50,250 nt of DNA, taken from contig QHVI01000063.1 in assembly GCA_003223515.1 (NCBI GenBank), positions 1 through 50,250 on the forward strand. Direction: 5' to 3'. Made by a program: the position numbers and the translations under genes. The notes under the pieces were generated by a model that worked only from the letters and a program-made list of their open reading frames with translations, had not been told where the DNA came from and did no database searches. The stretch comes from Candidatus Angelobacter sp. Gp1-AA117 (GTDB lineage: Bacteria > Acidobacteriota > Terriglobia > Terriglobales > Acidobacteriaceae). Positions 18,059 to 26,437 of this stretch are shown piece by piece (position 1 is the stretch's first letter; every line of letters starts with the position of its first letter).

Positions 18059-19090
18059 GTGGTAGATGAAGGGACCCGCCGCATTCATACTTACCTGAAT
18101 CTGAGCAAGCCTACGCAACCCCCGGTATCAGTGTTGATCAGAGTCCGTAATGAAGAGCACGCGCTTCGCCGGCTCTTGGAATGCCTGCGTCTCCAGAAGC
18201 TCGACCGTGCTTTTGAAGTCGTGGTGATCGACAATGAATCGGATGACGGTTCCGCAGCAGTGGCCCGGACGATGGGTACAAGGGTCTACACGTTTCCACG
18301 ATCACTATTTGGTTATGGCAGAGCCATCAATTTTGGAGTCAAGCTCTGCCGCGGAGACTTGATCGTTCTGCTTTCAGCACACTCCTGGCCGCAGGGAGAT
18401 AATTGGTTGAGCCGCATGGTCAACCACATTGAAGAGTGCAATGTGGCAGCCGCCTACTGCAGGCAGCTCGCCGACGGTAAGGTCTGCCAGCAGGAAAAAG
18501 CCCGATTCAAAATATTTGCGAAGCAGAATTACACGCTGGACAAGGAAGCACTTCTTGAGCGATGCAACGCCGGGGAGGACGTATATAAGGTCTGCTGTTT
18601 TTCCAATTCAGCCGCTATCGTCCGGCGCGAGGTGGCTCTCCGTTTTCCATTCCGGGACCTGCCGTTCTCGGAAGACCGGGCGTTTGTCCTGGATTGCGTG
18701 ATGGCCGGGCACTCTATCGCCTATCTCGCTACCGCTTCAATTGCTTACCAGCAACCCGCTACCTTCAGGAATTTCTACCGGATTGGGTGGGCCTGTAATA
18801 TTTCCAAGCAGCTCATTCGTGAACTCGGCAGCGAGGCCATGGGCACTGACCTGCATAAGTCAGAGCTGGGCCGGAAGGTTGTGAGACTGCTATGCAAACC
18901 GCTGGAGATCACGGGCCGGACCTTGGAGGCGCTGCTGCGCGATTCGTCGCAACTGGGGCGGGCGGCTCGCTACGCCACGGTCTCAGGCGCAATGTCCCTG
19001 GGCTGTATTGTGGGTGAACTCACCTGGCATAGGTATCGAAAGACGACCTGCTGCGATTCCTCAGTTCTCTTGATTGCGGAAGAAGCATAA
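18059..19090 (+). CDS. Glycosyltransferase family 2
   Basis: A 343-residue GT-A fold transferase. The N-terminus PPVSVLIRVRNEEHALRRLLECL is the nucleotide-sugar-binding opening. It is followed by VVVIDNESDDGSAAVARTMG (the DxSxDGS-type motif), the GYGRAINFGVKLCRGDLIVLLSAH segment and the acceptor-side LPFSEDRAFVLDCVMAGHSIAY. It resembles rhamnosyltransferase-like GT2 enzymes of polysaccharide synthesis; donor and acceptor are not readable. GTG 18059 has no clear Shine-Dalgarno, so the start is uncertain. It is followed after 17 bases by a GT4 gene and then by a toroid protein, probably one operon. Confidence 0.85.
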   Translation: MVDEGTRRIHTYLNLSKPTQPPVSVLIRVRNEEHALRRLLECLRLQKLDRAFEVVVIDNESDDGSAAVARTMGTRVYTFPRSLFGYGRAINFGVKLCRGDLIVLLSAHSWPQGDNWLSRMVNHIEECNVAAAYCRQLADGKVCQQEKARFKIFAKQNYTLDKEALLERCNAGEDVYKVCCFSNSAAIVRREVALRFPFRDLPFSEDRAFVLDCVMAGHSIAYLATASIAYQQPATFRNFYRIGWACNISKQLIRELGSEAMGTDLHKSELGRKVVRLLCKPLEITGRTLEALLRDSSQLGRAARYATVSGAMSLGCIVGELTWHRYRKTTCCDSSVLLIAEEA

Positions 19091-19107
19091 ATCTTAAAGG
19101 AGTGGTA

Positions 19108-20307
19108 TTGCCGCGTTTCGTCTTCATTAGTTCCTGCACACATCCCTGGGGTGGAAGCGAAGAACTGTGGGCAGGGGCGGCTGCTCTTTTGGCTGAGACC
19201 GGACATTTTGTAACCATCTTCAAAACCTGTGTTGACCCGAACCATCCGCAGATTCGCCGGTTGCTCGCGCTGGGTTGCCGTATTCGCGACCTGCACCAGG
19301 TTTGCCTGCCCCACTCGATCCGACTGCCCAGGCCGCTGGTGCGGCTGACGGGAAGAGGTCCGGCGCAGAGAGCGATGCGGCCCCTGGTGCGAACTCATCT
19401 TGCGAATCTCAATCCCGATTTAGTGGTGATTTCCCAGGGCGCAAATTTCGATGGAGTGGCTTATGGCGATCTTTGCCGTATTTCCGGCCACCCGTACGTC
19501 ATGATTTCACAGAAAGCCACCGATTATCTTTGGCCATCAGATAAGGACCGCATCGTGATGCGCTCTGCCTTTCAGAACGCTCTACGCTGTTATTTTGTCT
19601 CGCAACACAATCTCCAGCTCACGGAGCGCCAGATCGGCGAGAGGCTCATGAATGCGGAAATAGTGCGCAATCCTTTTCTGGTATCGGGAACCCCGCTGCC
19701 TTGGCCTTACACCCAGGACCAGTCGATCAAGCTGGCTTGCGTGGCGCGCCTGGAGACAGGCGAGAAGGGGCAGGATATTCTTTTGCAGGTTCTGGCACGG
19801 CAGCGGTGGAGAAACCGCAATTTGTCCGTTTCGTTTTTCGGCGCAGGACACAACGGCGAAGCTTTGCGCGAACTGGCCCGGCGCTTAGATCTTACTCATG
19901 TCGAGTTCCCCGGTTTTGTGAGTGACGTTGAATCTATCTGGAAAACGCATCACGCGCTGGTGCTGCCTTCGCGCACCGAAGGACTGCCGCTGGCGCTTAT
20001 CGAGGCGATGATGTGCGGCCGGTTTGGAATTGTCACCAACGAAGGCGGCAGCGCCGAAGTCGTGGAAGAAGGCCGCACGGGATTCATCGCGAACTCTGCC
20101 AAAGTAGGCGACTTCGATCATGCCATGGAGCGGGCATGGGCTGTGCGCCAGCAGTGGGAATCCATCGGTAAAGCTGCTGGAAGGGCGATCAGAACCATGG
20201 TGCCTCCCGATCCGGTTGCGTCTTTCACCACCAGGCTGTTGGACTTTGTGAAATCACCGGCCTCTCAGGAAAACTCGTATGCCTACACTCACAAACAGTC
20301 GCAATGA
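19108..20307 (+). CDS. Glycosyltransferase family 4
   Basis: A GT-B fold transferase of about 399 residues. The N-terminus PRFVFISSCTHPWGGSEELWAGAAALLAETGH is the family's Gly-rich acceptor-site loop. The C-terminal half has LACVARLETGEKGQDILLQVLA, HVEFPGFVSDVESIWKTHHALVLPSRTEGLPLALIEAMMCG and IVTNEGGSAEVVEEGRTG, the classic EX7E-type donor-binding block. GTG 19102 is in frame but lies inside the AAAGGAG motif; that motif fits TTG 19108 with a five-base spacer, so TTG is taken as start. The 3' end overlaps the next gene by 29 bases, suggesting translational coupling. Donor sugar unknown. Confidence 0.87.
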   Translation: MPRFVFISSCTHPWGGSEELWAGAAALLAETGHFVTIFKTCVDPNHPQIRRLLALGCRIRDLHQVCLPHSIRLPRPLVRLTGRGPAQRAMRPLVRTHLANLNPDLVVISQGANFDGVAYGDLCRISGHPYVMISQKATDYLWPSDKDRIVMRSAFQNALRCYFVSQHNLQLTERQIGERLMNAEIVRNPFLVSGTPLPWPYTQDQSIKLACVARLETGEKGQDILLQVLARQRWRNRNLSVSFFGAGHNGEALRELARRLDLTHVEFPGFVSDVESIWKTHHALVLPSRTEGLPLALIEAMMCGRFGIVTNEGGSAEVVEEGRTGFIANSAKVGDFDHAMERAWAVRQQWESIGKAAGRAIRTMVPPDPVASFTTRLLDFVKSPASQENSYAYTHKQSQ

Positions 20308-21319
20308 CCTGGAGCAGGCCATTGCGCAGGGCATCGATTTTCTCCATGCCATGCAGTTGCCTTCCGGAACATTTCAGATCTTTTGCTCGCCGCATCCGCT
20401 CCTTGAGGAAAACTGCAAACCGGATTATTCGACTTTTCAGACCGCTCAAATCTCTTACTGCCTCAATTTCACAAACTCGGAAAAAGTTCAGGAGATTTTA
20501 CGCAAGGCAATTCGCTTCCTTGTAAGTACCATGCAAGACGGCTGCGTATGGCGCTATACTTGTAGTCCTAACCCGGATTATCTTGCTCCTGATGTTGACG
20601 ATACAGCCTGTATTTCCTTCCTGCTCAGGCGGCATGGTGTTTCTTTCCCAGACAACATCGGCGTGATTCTTGGCAACCGCGACTCCCGCGGGCTTTTCTA
20701 CACATGGATTCTTCCCCGCCTGACGTGGACAACGCACATGTCTTATTGGCGGGTAGCGTTACGTCAGCTTCTGAAGCTGCGACAGCTTTACTGGTTCTAC
20801 TCAGTCACCGAATGCAAGCCAAATGACGTGGACCTGGTGGTCAATGCCAACGTTCTCTATTACCTGGGTGAAAGACCGGAGACGGCCCCGATCATCCGAC
20901 GCCTGATTCAGATCCTTGGAGAACAAGCAGAAGAAAGGTGCGATAAGTATTATGCGAACCGCTTCAACTTTTACTATTTCCTCTCACGAAACTACGCTGC
21001 CGGTGTTCGCGCGCTTGAAGCGGTGGGTGACACAATCGTGGCGAGAATCAAATCCTATGCACATCCAGATGGAGTGATCGGCAATCATATTTTGCATACG
21101 GCGCTGGCCGCATGTGCTTTGATGGATTGGAAAGATCATTCCCCTGTCCTGGACAACGCAATCCTGGCAATTCTTTGCGCCATGGACTCAAATGGCGGAT
21201 GGAAAAAATGTCCTTTTTACTATAGCGGTCCGTCGAAGAAATTAGCATGGGGGTCAGAGGAACTCACTACCGGATTTTGCCTTGAAGCCCTTTCGCGCTA
21301 TCGGGATCTGCAAGGCTGA
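20279..21319 (+). CDS. Terpenoid-cyclase-like alpha/alpha toroid protein with DVDD motif
   Basis: A 346-residue protein with the helical-repeat pattern of the squalene-cyclase/prenyltransferase toroid. Residues 15-60 and the C-terminal segment MDSNGGWKKCPFYYSG...ELTTGFCLEALSRY resemble QW-type repeats. APDVDDTACISFLLRRHG (DVDD at 105-108) matches the DxDD acid motif of class II terpene cyclases. At one domain it is shorter than true class II cyclases, so it could instead be a non-catalytic or novel toroid. No signal peptide. CAGGA precedes ATG 20279. The start overlaps the GT4 gene and the stop is 12 bases from the convergent UbiA gene. A role in isoprenoid modification is inference. Confidence 0.6.
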   Translation: MPTLTNSRNDLEQAIAQGIDFLHAMQLPSGTFQIFCSPHPLLEENCKPDYSTFQTAQISYCLNFTNSEKVQEILRKAIRFLVSTMQDGCVWRYTCSPNPDYLAPDVDDTACISFLLRRHGVSFPDNIGVILGNRDSRGLFYTWILPRLTWTTHMSYWRVALRQLLKLRQLYWFYSVTECKPNDVDLVVNANVLYYLGERPETAPIIRRLIQILGEQAEERCDKYYANRFNFYYFLSRNYAAGVRALEAVGDTIVARIKSYAHPDGVIGNHILHTALAACALMDWKDHSPVLDNAILAILCAMDSNGGWKKCPFYYSGPSKKLAWGSEELTTGFCLEALSRYRDLQG

Positions 21320-21331
21320 TCGAAGTAAGAC

Positions 21332-22441
21332 TCACGGATGGAAGGCTGCGGGTTTCGGTCCGGACTTCAGCATGGTCACAATCTCGTGCACCATGTATAG
21401 TCCCTGGCGGGAAAACAGAACAGCGTGAAATAACAGCAACGACAGCGCTGCAGGTTGCTGCCACGCGGCTGTCAGAAGAAATGCCAGCGGATAGAGCACA
21501 ATGTAGTACTCCGCCATGGCCGTGCGGGATGCCGGGCCCGGCTTAGAGACAGTCAGGCTAATTCCGAGAAGCCGCCAGCGAATCAACGCGAAAAGCCCGT
21601 AGAAAACCAGGAAGAGCGCGGCCAGAGGATTGCGCGTAAGCCAGAGCATTGCCATAAAAGCTGCGGACTCCAATGAAAAAGCAAGCAGTCCCAGCCGCTC
21701 AGCCGCCTTCGTCCCATGGAGACAGGCGAAGGTGCGCAATCCGATCTTTTTGTCATTCCCGGCATCCTCCACCTGGTGCAAGAGTATGCCTCTTACGCCT
21801 GCTGCAAACGACCATAGCGCGATGAGGATTGTCCATGCGGCAGGCCCTTCGCTTCGGTTCCAGTGATACACCAGAAACACTGCAAATAACATGGGAAAAA
21901 GATGGGCGCCGGATGCATCTGCCAGCACACCCCAGATTCCACGAACCTTGAGACGGAACGGAGGCATCGAGTAAAGTGCAAAGGCCAGCCAGCAAAGCAG
22001 GTATGCAGAGAAAAGCAACGTATCTTTACGCCAGACAATCAGAAAGCCACTGCCGGCAGCCACACAGGCGCCAAGCAGCAACGCCGGTGTGATGCGGGAC
22101 TCTCCCGTCCATCGGCCAGGTTTTCCGCTGGCCTGATCGTCCTGGGCGTCGGTCAGATCATTGAGAACGCTTACATAACTCGCGCAGACAGCAAGCGCAG
22201 GCAGGGCAAGGGCCACCACCGGCCACAGAGAGGGAAAAGGAATTCGCGCAAGCGCCGCCGTGGCGTAGATGGTTGCCAGAATGGGCGAGAGTTTATGCTC
22301 CCACCAGCAGTCTGCACGAAACCATTCAAAAATCGACAAGCTATAAGTATATAGACGGGAATAAATCGCTGGCCGGAAACGATCTGTTGTCGTCGTAAGC
22401 CACAGAACGGAGCTGCTGGATTTGTTTTTCATATACTTCAT
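21332..22441 (-). CDS. UbiA-family prenyltransferase
   Basis: An integral membrane enzyme that transfers an isoprenoid chain. Both metal-diphosphate motifs are visible: NDLTDAQDDQASGKPGR (first Asp-rich motif) and HQVEDAGNDKKIGLRT (second). About eight to nine hydrophobic segments span the rest. The ATG at 22441 gives 369 residues, but the first 34 overlap an LprI-like frame on the same strand. In-frame TTG 22339, just after that frame's stop, would give 335 residues starting SIFEWFRADCWWEHKL. Neither start has a strong Shine-Dalgarno; the shorter form looks more like the family. Acceptor (quinone, sugar or other) is unknown. Convergent with the toroid gene. Confidence 0.85.
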   Translation of the reverse strand: MKYMKNKSSSSVLWLTTTTDRFRPAIYSRLYTYSLSIFEWFRADCWWEHKLSPILATIYATAALARIPFPSLWPVVALALPALAVCASYVSVLNDLTDAQDDQASGKPGRWTGESRITPALLLGACVAAGSGFLIVWRKDTLLFSAYLLCWLAFALYSMPPFRLKVRGIWGVLADASGAHLFPMLFAVFLVYHWNRSEGPAAWTILIALWSFAAGVRGILLHQVEDAGNDKKIGLRTFACLHGTKAAERLGLLAFSLESAAFMAMLWLTRNPLAALFLVFYGLFALIRWRLLGISLTVSKPGPASRTAMAEYYIVLYPLAFLLTAAWQQPAALSLLLFHAVLFSRQGLYMVHEIVTMLKSGPKPAAFHP

Positions 22442-22592
22442 TCAGGCAGGCTGCATCGGCACAAGCATCGCGAACGTTGCTCCGCCAGGCCGCTTCGTCC
22501 AGGGACATTGTTGCTACTTCATTGCGAGTGCGATAGAGTTGCAAAACGGTCAGAGAGAGAGGTTTGGACCTGCGACCACTGTCCCGAACCAC
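22341..22592 (-). pseudogene. Remnant of an LprI/DUF1311-like gene
   Basis: The frame encodes MSLDEAAWRSNVRDACADAACLNEVYEKQIQQLRS. The pattern W-x-x-x-x-R-x-x-C-x-x-x-x-C-L-x-x-x-Y-x-x-x-I-x-x-L is the C-terminal half of LprI/DUF1311 lysozyme-inhibitor-type proteins. The N-terminal half with its cysteine and signal peptide is missing, so this is a truncated relic. Its last third overlaps the annotated 5' end of the UbiA gene in another frame. That favours the later TTG start for UbiA. Confidence 0.5.
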
Positions 22593-22903
22593 ATTCTAAA
22601 CCTCGTCGTGCTTTGTGGAATTCTGTTATTTGTAAGTGATTATATTGAACGCGTTATGAGCGGTTCGTTGAAAGCTATTGAGCTTTATTTGAAATTGGTG
22701 ACTTTGACCGCTACCTTTTTTTCTACAGCCCAAGTTCTCTTCATAACATTTAGTCAGTGTCGCATGGCTAAACCTGTTATCCATATCTCTGAAATTGAAG
22801 GAACCAGCGCAGTTTTGCTGCGTTCTTGGCGCAAGTGAAATCAGCGTGGTCTGCGGCGAAACAATTTTGGTTTGTTAATCCCTAATCTCTGTCCTATTCC
22901 TAA
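22593..22903. other. Decayed stretch between UbiA and patatin genes
   Basis: No intact gene. It is AT-richer than its surroundings. It contains the frameshifted Phd-like remnant at 22764-22885 and borders the LprI-like remnant. The frame open at 22422-22838 is not conserved upstream of 22764. The stretch looks like old accessory DNA. Confidence 0.5.
22764..22885 (+). pseudogene. Frameshifted Phd-type antitoxin remnant
   Basis: ATG 22764 begins MAKPVIHISEIEGTS, the standard start of Phd/YefM-type antitoxins in this group. That frame ends at 22838. From 22811 the next frame continues the family pattern as SFAAFLAQVKSA, then drifts and stops at 22885. One indel therefore explains the break, and the DNA-binding C-terminus and partner toxin are gone. 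Recognition rests on about 25 residues. Confidence 0.45.
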
Positions 22904-25900
22904 CTACGCTTCAGCCACCGCAGGCATTCCGATTTGTTTTGTCGCGAAAATCTGGAACGCCTGAGTGTAACCTGGGCCGTACTTGTGCCACCCTTCCCTG
23001 ATCACATCGATCAGCGCCCAACTCTTGAAAATGTCCATCCAGCCCTCGGCAAATGGGTGGTTGAGGTTTTCCGGATAAATAAGCTTGAGCTGCAGGTAAA
23101 CAACGAACATGAACTCAATCAGCTCAAAAGATATCCGGACCGCATGATCAAACTGCTCTGCCTTCTGCCTGGGCCAGCTCTTGAAGCCGGGCTGGCGGTC
23201 GAACAGCATTTCAAAGAAACCGGGAAGATCGGCATCACCACGAATTCTTTGCAGCAGTTCTCCGTAAGCTTTCGAATGGGCGGCAGAATACTGTTGCATT
23301 TCCGGCGTAAACGCAGACCAGATTTTCTTTAAGTTCAGGAAATAATTGTGGCGGCCATCGAGATCGGTGCAACGAAGGTCGCCCGGGCTGGCGGCGGCAA
23401 AGGTGGCCATGCCAATGTGGTGCCCGAGCCTGCGATAGCTTTCAAACTGGGATTCACTGAACCACTGGTTCACTGTGCTGTCATGCGGGAAACAAGGATC
23501 TCCTCTCTTGTAATTCAAAACATCAGCGGGCTCATCGCCGGTGAGCGATGATTTGATATAAACCACGATTCCCGGGCTGCGTCTGGCTGTGTCCTCCTGA
23601 TACTGAATCGTTCCCACGACACAATGCGCATTGCTGTTCCCGCCATTGAGATGCTGAAGCGGGCGCAGGTCGAGCGAGATTTCCGCGCCAAAATCAATGC
23701 GGCACTTTCTGATCGCCATGCCAATGCCTTCAAACGTAAGCTCGCCATCCGCCTCGGCGTCACAGATCACAATGTAGCGGCAGCGGCGGCGGACCAGTTC
23801 GTAGAGGCCCATATTGTCGAAATGGCCACCATCGGTGAGATACAGGTAGGTGCTGGTGTCATCGGTGCGGCCCAGCAGCTCATTCGTCAGGGACAACAAA
23901 GAAAAGTGCGGTGAAGGCCATGGGTAAGGATCGTGGAAGAACCCGACTTTATCGCGTTTGCTGTTCATGTCCGGCTTGCTGTTCGCGTTCTCAACGCTCA
24001 CCCGTTTTCCATCCTGTGCAATAGTACGAGGATTCCGCAGCCACCAGCCGAGACGGACGTTGAATACTGTGAGCAGAAATGCCGTCGCGGGATTTGTGTG
24101 ATATCCCATATTGGGGCTCACAGCTGCGCCGGAAATTGCGGCCGCAGTGGAGATGTGAATTCCCGGCGTGGGATAAGCGTAGGTGGCGGTTTCGGCGTAT
24201 CCATTGAACCGCAAATTTTGATTGTGGTATTTGGCTGCTGTCCAGCCGACGTCGTACCCGGACAAAAGAGGAGTGAAGGCGAAAGAAGCCCCTTTGCGCT
24301 CCTGCCAAGCCAGGTCTTCACCGAAAGTGAGGTTGAGCGTGGTGCAGAAAATCGGGTAAGGACCGAAGTATCCGTTCGACGCTGAGAGCGAGCTTACTGC
24401 TACGTTGGCGTCTTCTTCGTCGAAACCGGTAAAGGGATTTGGCTTACGACCAGGATTTGAGGCTCCAAGGTAGCAGCGTGCGAGCCGGTCCCGATAATAG
24501 GCATGCATCGAGAATTCATTGATATCAACTCTCCAGGCAAAGAGCAGACAAATCATTGCAGCCATAGCCATCGCGACAAACAGATAAATCGCACCGTGTC
24601 CGGCGATAATGAACCCCGCCAGCGCGGAGAGCAGAATGAGAAGTCCGGCGACAAAAACGTACGGGCCGATCTTCGCAACTATCTCTAATGCGCTGAAGCT
24701 GGACGGCCCTTTATCATCCTTGGCGCCCGCTGTGTGGGAGCTGTTTCCGGCAAGAACGCTCCATCCCGAAGTTCCCAGCCAGGCCGCCAGCGCCGGTATG
24801 CCTGCCCAGAGTCTCGCCACCAGCCATTTCAGAATTACCATACCAAACAACGAGCCGCCCACAAACACCAGCCAAATCAGCATGTACAGTCCGGCCCAGG
24901 CGCCCAGGCGCGCAAGCCACTCGCGGCGCGAGTCTTTGAAAGTGCGGCCGATAAGCCCGATTAAAAGTAAAACGCTGAGAAGCGGACCAAAGAGATAAAG
25001 CGGTGGAGCGATCAGCAGCTCAAGCCGCCACAGATTATGCGGCGAGAGACGCGGCAGCCACATCGTCATCAGGCTGATCAGAAGATGCCAGGCAGTGCCC
25101 GCAGCCGCGACGACTACGGCCGTCAGAACCAGCAGCACGAACGCAATCACTCCTCGTACATGGGCAAAGCACCAGGATCTTCGCCAGAAAAAATTTCTGG
25201 CATTTTCTTCCCGGGTTATGAAGTGATGCGACCTCAGGTAAGCCGTCAGGGTGCCCCCGGCGAATGTGACTGTGAAGGCCAGGAGAAAGAATAGTGCCGG
25301 AACCAAAATTAAACCCAGCACATATTGGAATCCCGCGAACTGAATTGGGAACAGCAGTGTAATCAGAAAGCTCGCCGCGAGAAGCGGCATCACCACCAAC
25401 CCTTGCACGCTCGACTGGTCGAGAAATCGCCGCTTCTCCGGTTTGATCGCGGGCGGGCTTGTTGTGACTGCGGCAACGCCCCGATCATCGTCCGGAGCAA
25501 ACTCCAGCCGGGCAAGGTCTCTCCCTATCAATGCTACGGCGAGCAGAAAAAGATAGACAATGACTGCGGTGGTAGCGGCGACCGCCCATGTGCTGCTGGG
25601 GACAAACAGATTCAATGTAACCAAATGGGGAAGCAGCATCACGAACAGCAAGCCGCTGATAAGAATGATCTGATTCAGGATGGCATTCCGGAGCCAGGTC
25701 GCTATCGTGACCCAGGTATCGGCGGTGAAAAGGCCCTTTTCCGGAGTTAAATAGTTGCTGTACCGCCGCAACCAGCGAAGGGGCTCGGGATGGCTCTTCG
25801 GACTGCCCGTTTCAGGTAAGGGAATCAGTTCTTCTCGTACTGTGGAAAATTCTTTGCGTTTGCCCCATGCTGCCAGCCACTGGTGAATGTATCCGCCGCC

Positions 25901-26374
25901 GGAAACACTGGAGAGATAATCGAAACAACTCAGCAGATCGAGTTCTGCCAGCCCTTGAAGGATTCCCAGGTTGAAGGTGGCGCTGCGGATGCCTCCTCCG
26001 GAAAAACAAAGCCCCATTAACCCCATATCGGCTGCCTGGAAGTATGGGTCCTGGTTTGCCTTAGCGGCTGGGCTTGAGGACGCAGTTTGGGCAGGGACCG
26101 GCCTTTTGCGCATGCCGCATTTGTCTCTTCGCACCTGTACATCTACTAATTCATTTTCCAGAAGCCATTTGCTTGGCGTGTAGCCAAGGCGCCATGCGAC
26201 CTCGGCCTGAAGAGGCACATTCGATTCCAAAGCCTGGGCCATCTTCGCCGCATCGGCAGGTTTTTCCGCTAGATACCGCTCAAGCTTTTTAAAATTCTTC
26301 CATTCATCTGGCGTGATGCTCTCGAAAGCCCGAGTGGAGAGCTGATTAATGTAATCTGTTGTCATGGCACACAT
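22904..26374 (-). CDS. Large membrane-embedded patatin-like phospholipase
   Basis: A 1156-residue protein with a patatin-type Ser/Asp hydrolase split around a membrane domain. Residues 120-170 hold the oxyanion loop GGGIRSATFNLG (126 on) and the nucleophile elbow SSVSGGGY (Ser 158, with Ser in place of the first Gly of GxSxG). Roughly 235-620 contain many hydrophobic helices. The catalytic Asp lies in TDGGHFDNMGLYELVRRR around residue 850. Such enzymes release fatty acids from membrane lipids. ATG 26374 or 26365 (MTTDYIN) are both possible. It is the last gene of the minus-strand run with the diheme protein (63-base gap) and DyP peroxidase, suggesting that lipid release and oxidation are linked. 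Confidence 0.85.
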   Translation of the reverse strand: MCAMTTDYINQLSTRAFESITPDEWKNFKKLERYLAEKPADAAKMAQALESNVPLQAEVAWRLGYTPSKWLLENELVDVQVRRDKCGMRKRPVPAQTASSSPAAKANQDPYFQAADMGLMGLCFSGGGIRSATFNLGILQGLAELDLLSCFDYLSSVSGGGYIHQWLAAWGKRKEFSTVREELIPLPETGSPKSHPEPLRWLRRYSNYLTPEKGLFTADTWVTIATWLRNAILNQIILISGLLFVMLLPHLVTLNLFVPSSTWAVAATTAVIVYLFLLAVALIGRDLARLEFAPDDDRGVAAVTTSPPAIKPEKRRFLDQSSVQGLVVMPLLAASFLITLLFPIQFAGFQYVLGLILVPALFFLLAFTVTFAGGTLTAYLRSHHFITREENARNFFWRRSWCFAHVRGVIAFVLLVLTAVVVAAAGTAWHLLISLMTMWLPRLSPHNLWRLELLIAPPLYLFGPLLSVLLLIGLIGRTFKDSRREWLARLGAWAGLYMLIWLVFVGGSLFGMVILKWLVARLWAGIPALAAWLGTSGWSVLAGNSSHTAGAKDDKGPSSFSALEIVAKIGPYVFVAGLLILLSALAGFIIAGHGAIYLFVAMAMAAMICLLFAWRVDINEFSMHAYYRDRLARCYLGASNPGRKPNPFTGFDEEDANVAVSSLSASNGYFGPYPIFCTTLNLTFGEDLAWQERKGASFAFTPLLSGYDVGWTAAKYHNQNLRFNGYAETATYAYPTPGIHISTAAAISGAAVSPNMGYHTNPATAFLLTVFNVRLGWWLRNPRTIAQDGKRVSVENANSKPDMNSKRDKVGFFHDPYPWPSPHFSLLSLTNELLGRTDDTSTYLYLTDGGHFDNMGLYELVRRRCRYIVICDAEADGELTFEGIGMAIRKCRIDFGAEISLDLRPLQHLNGGNSNAHCVVGTIQYQEDTARRSPGIVVYIKSSLTGDEPADVLNYKRGDPCFPHDSTVNQWFSESQFESYRRLGHHIGMATFAAASPGDLRCTDLDGRHNYFLNLKKIWSAFTPEMQQYSAAHSKAYGELLQRIRGDADLPGFFEMLFDRQPGFKSWPRQKAEQFDHAVRISFELIEFMFVVYLQLKLIYPENLNHPFAEGWMDIFKSWALIDVIREGWHKYGPGYTQAFQIFATKQIGMPAVAEA

Positions 26375-26437
26375 GCTTTAAGCGAGCCGTTACACTCGAA
26401 CAAATTCCGCGGGCAATTCCCCTGCGCGATATACGTC

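Noticed and set aside
22422-22838. 138-residue frame on the plus strand as an intact gene
   Set aside because: Only the last 25 residues look like a protein family (Phd), and those are frameshifted; the rest runs antisense to the LprI relic and the UbiA start.
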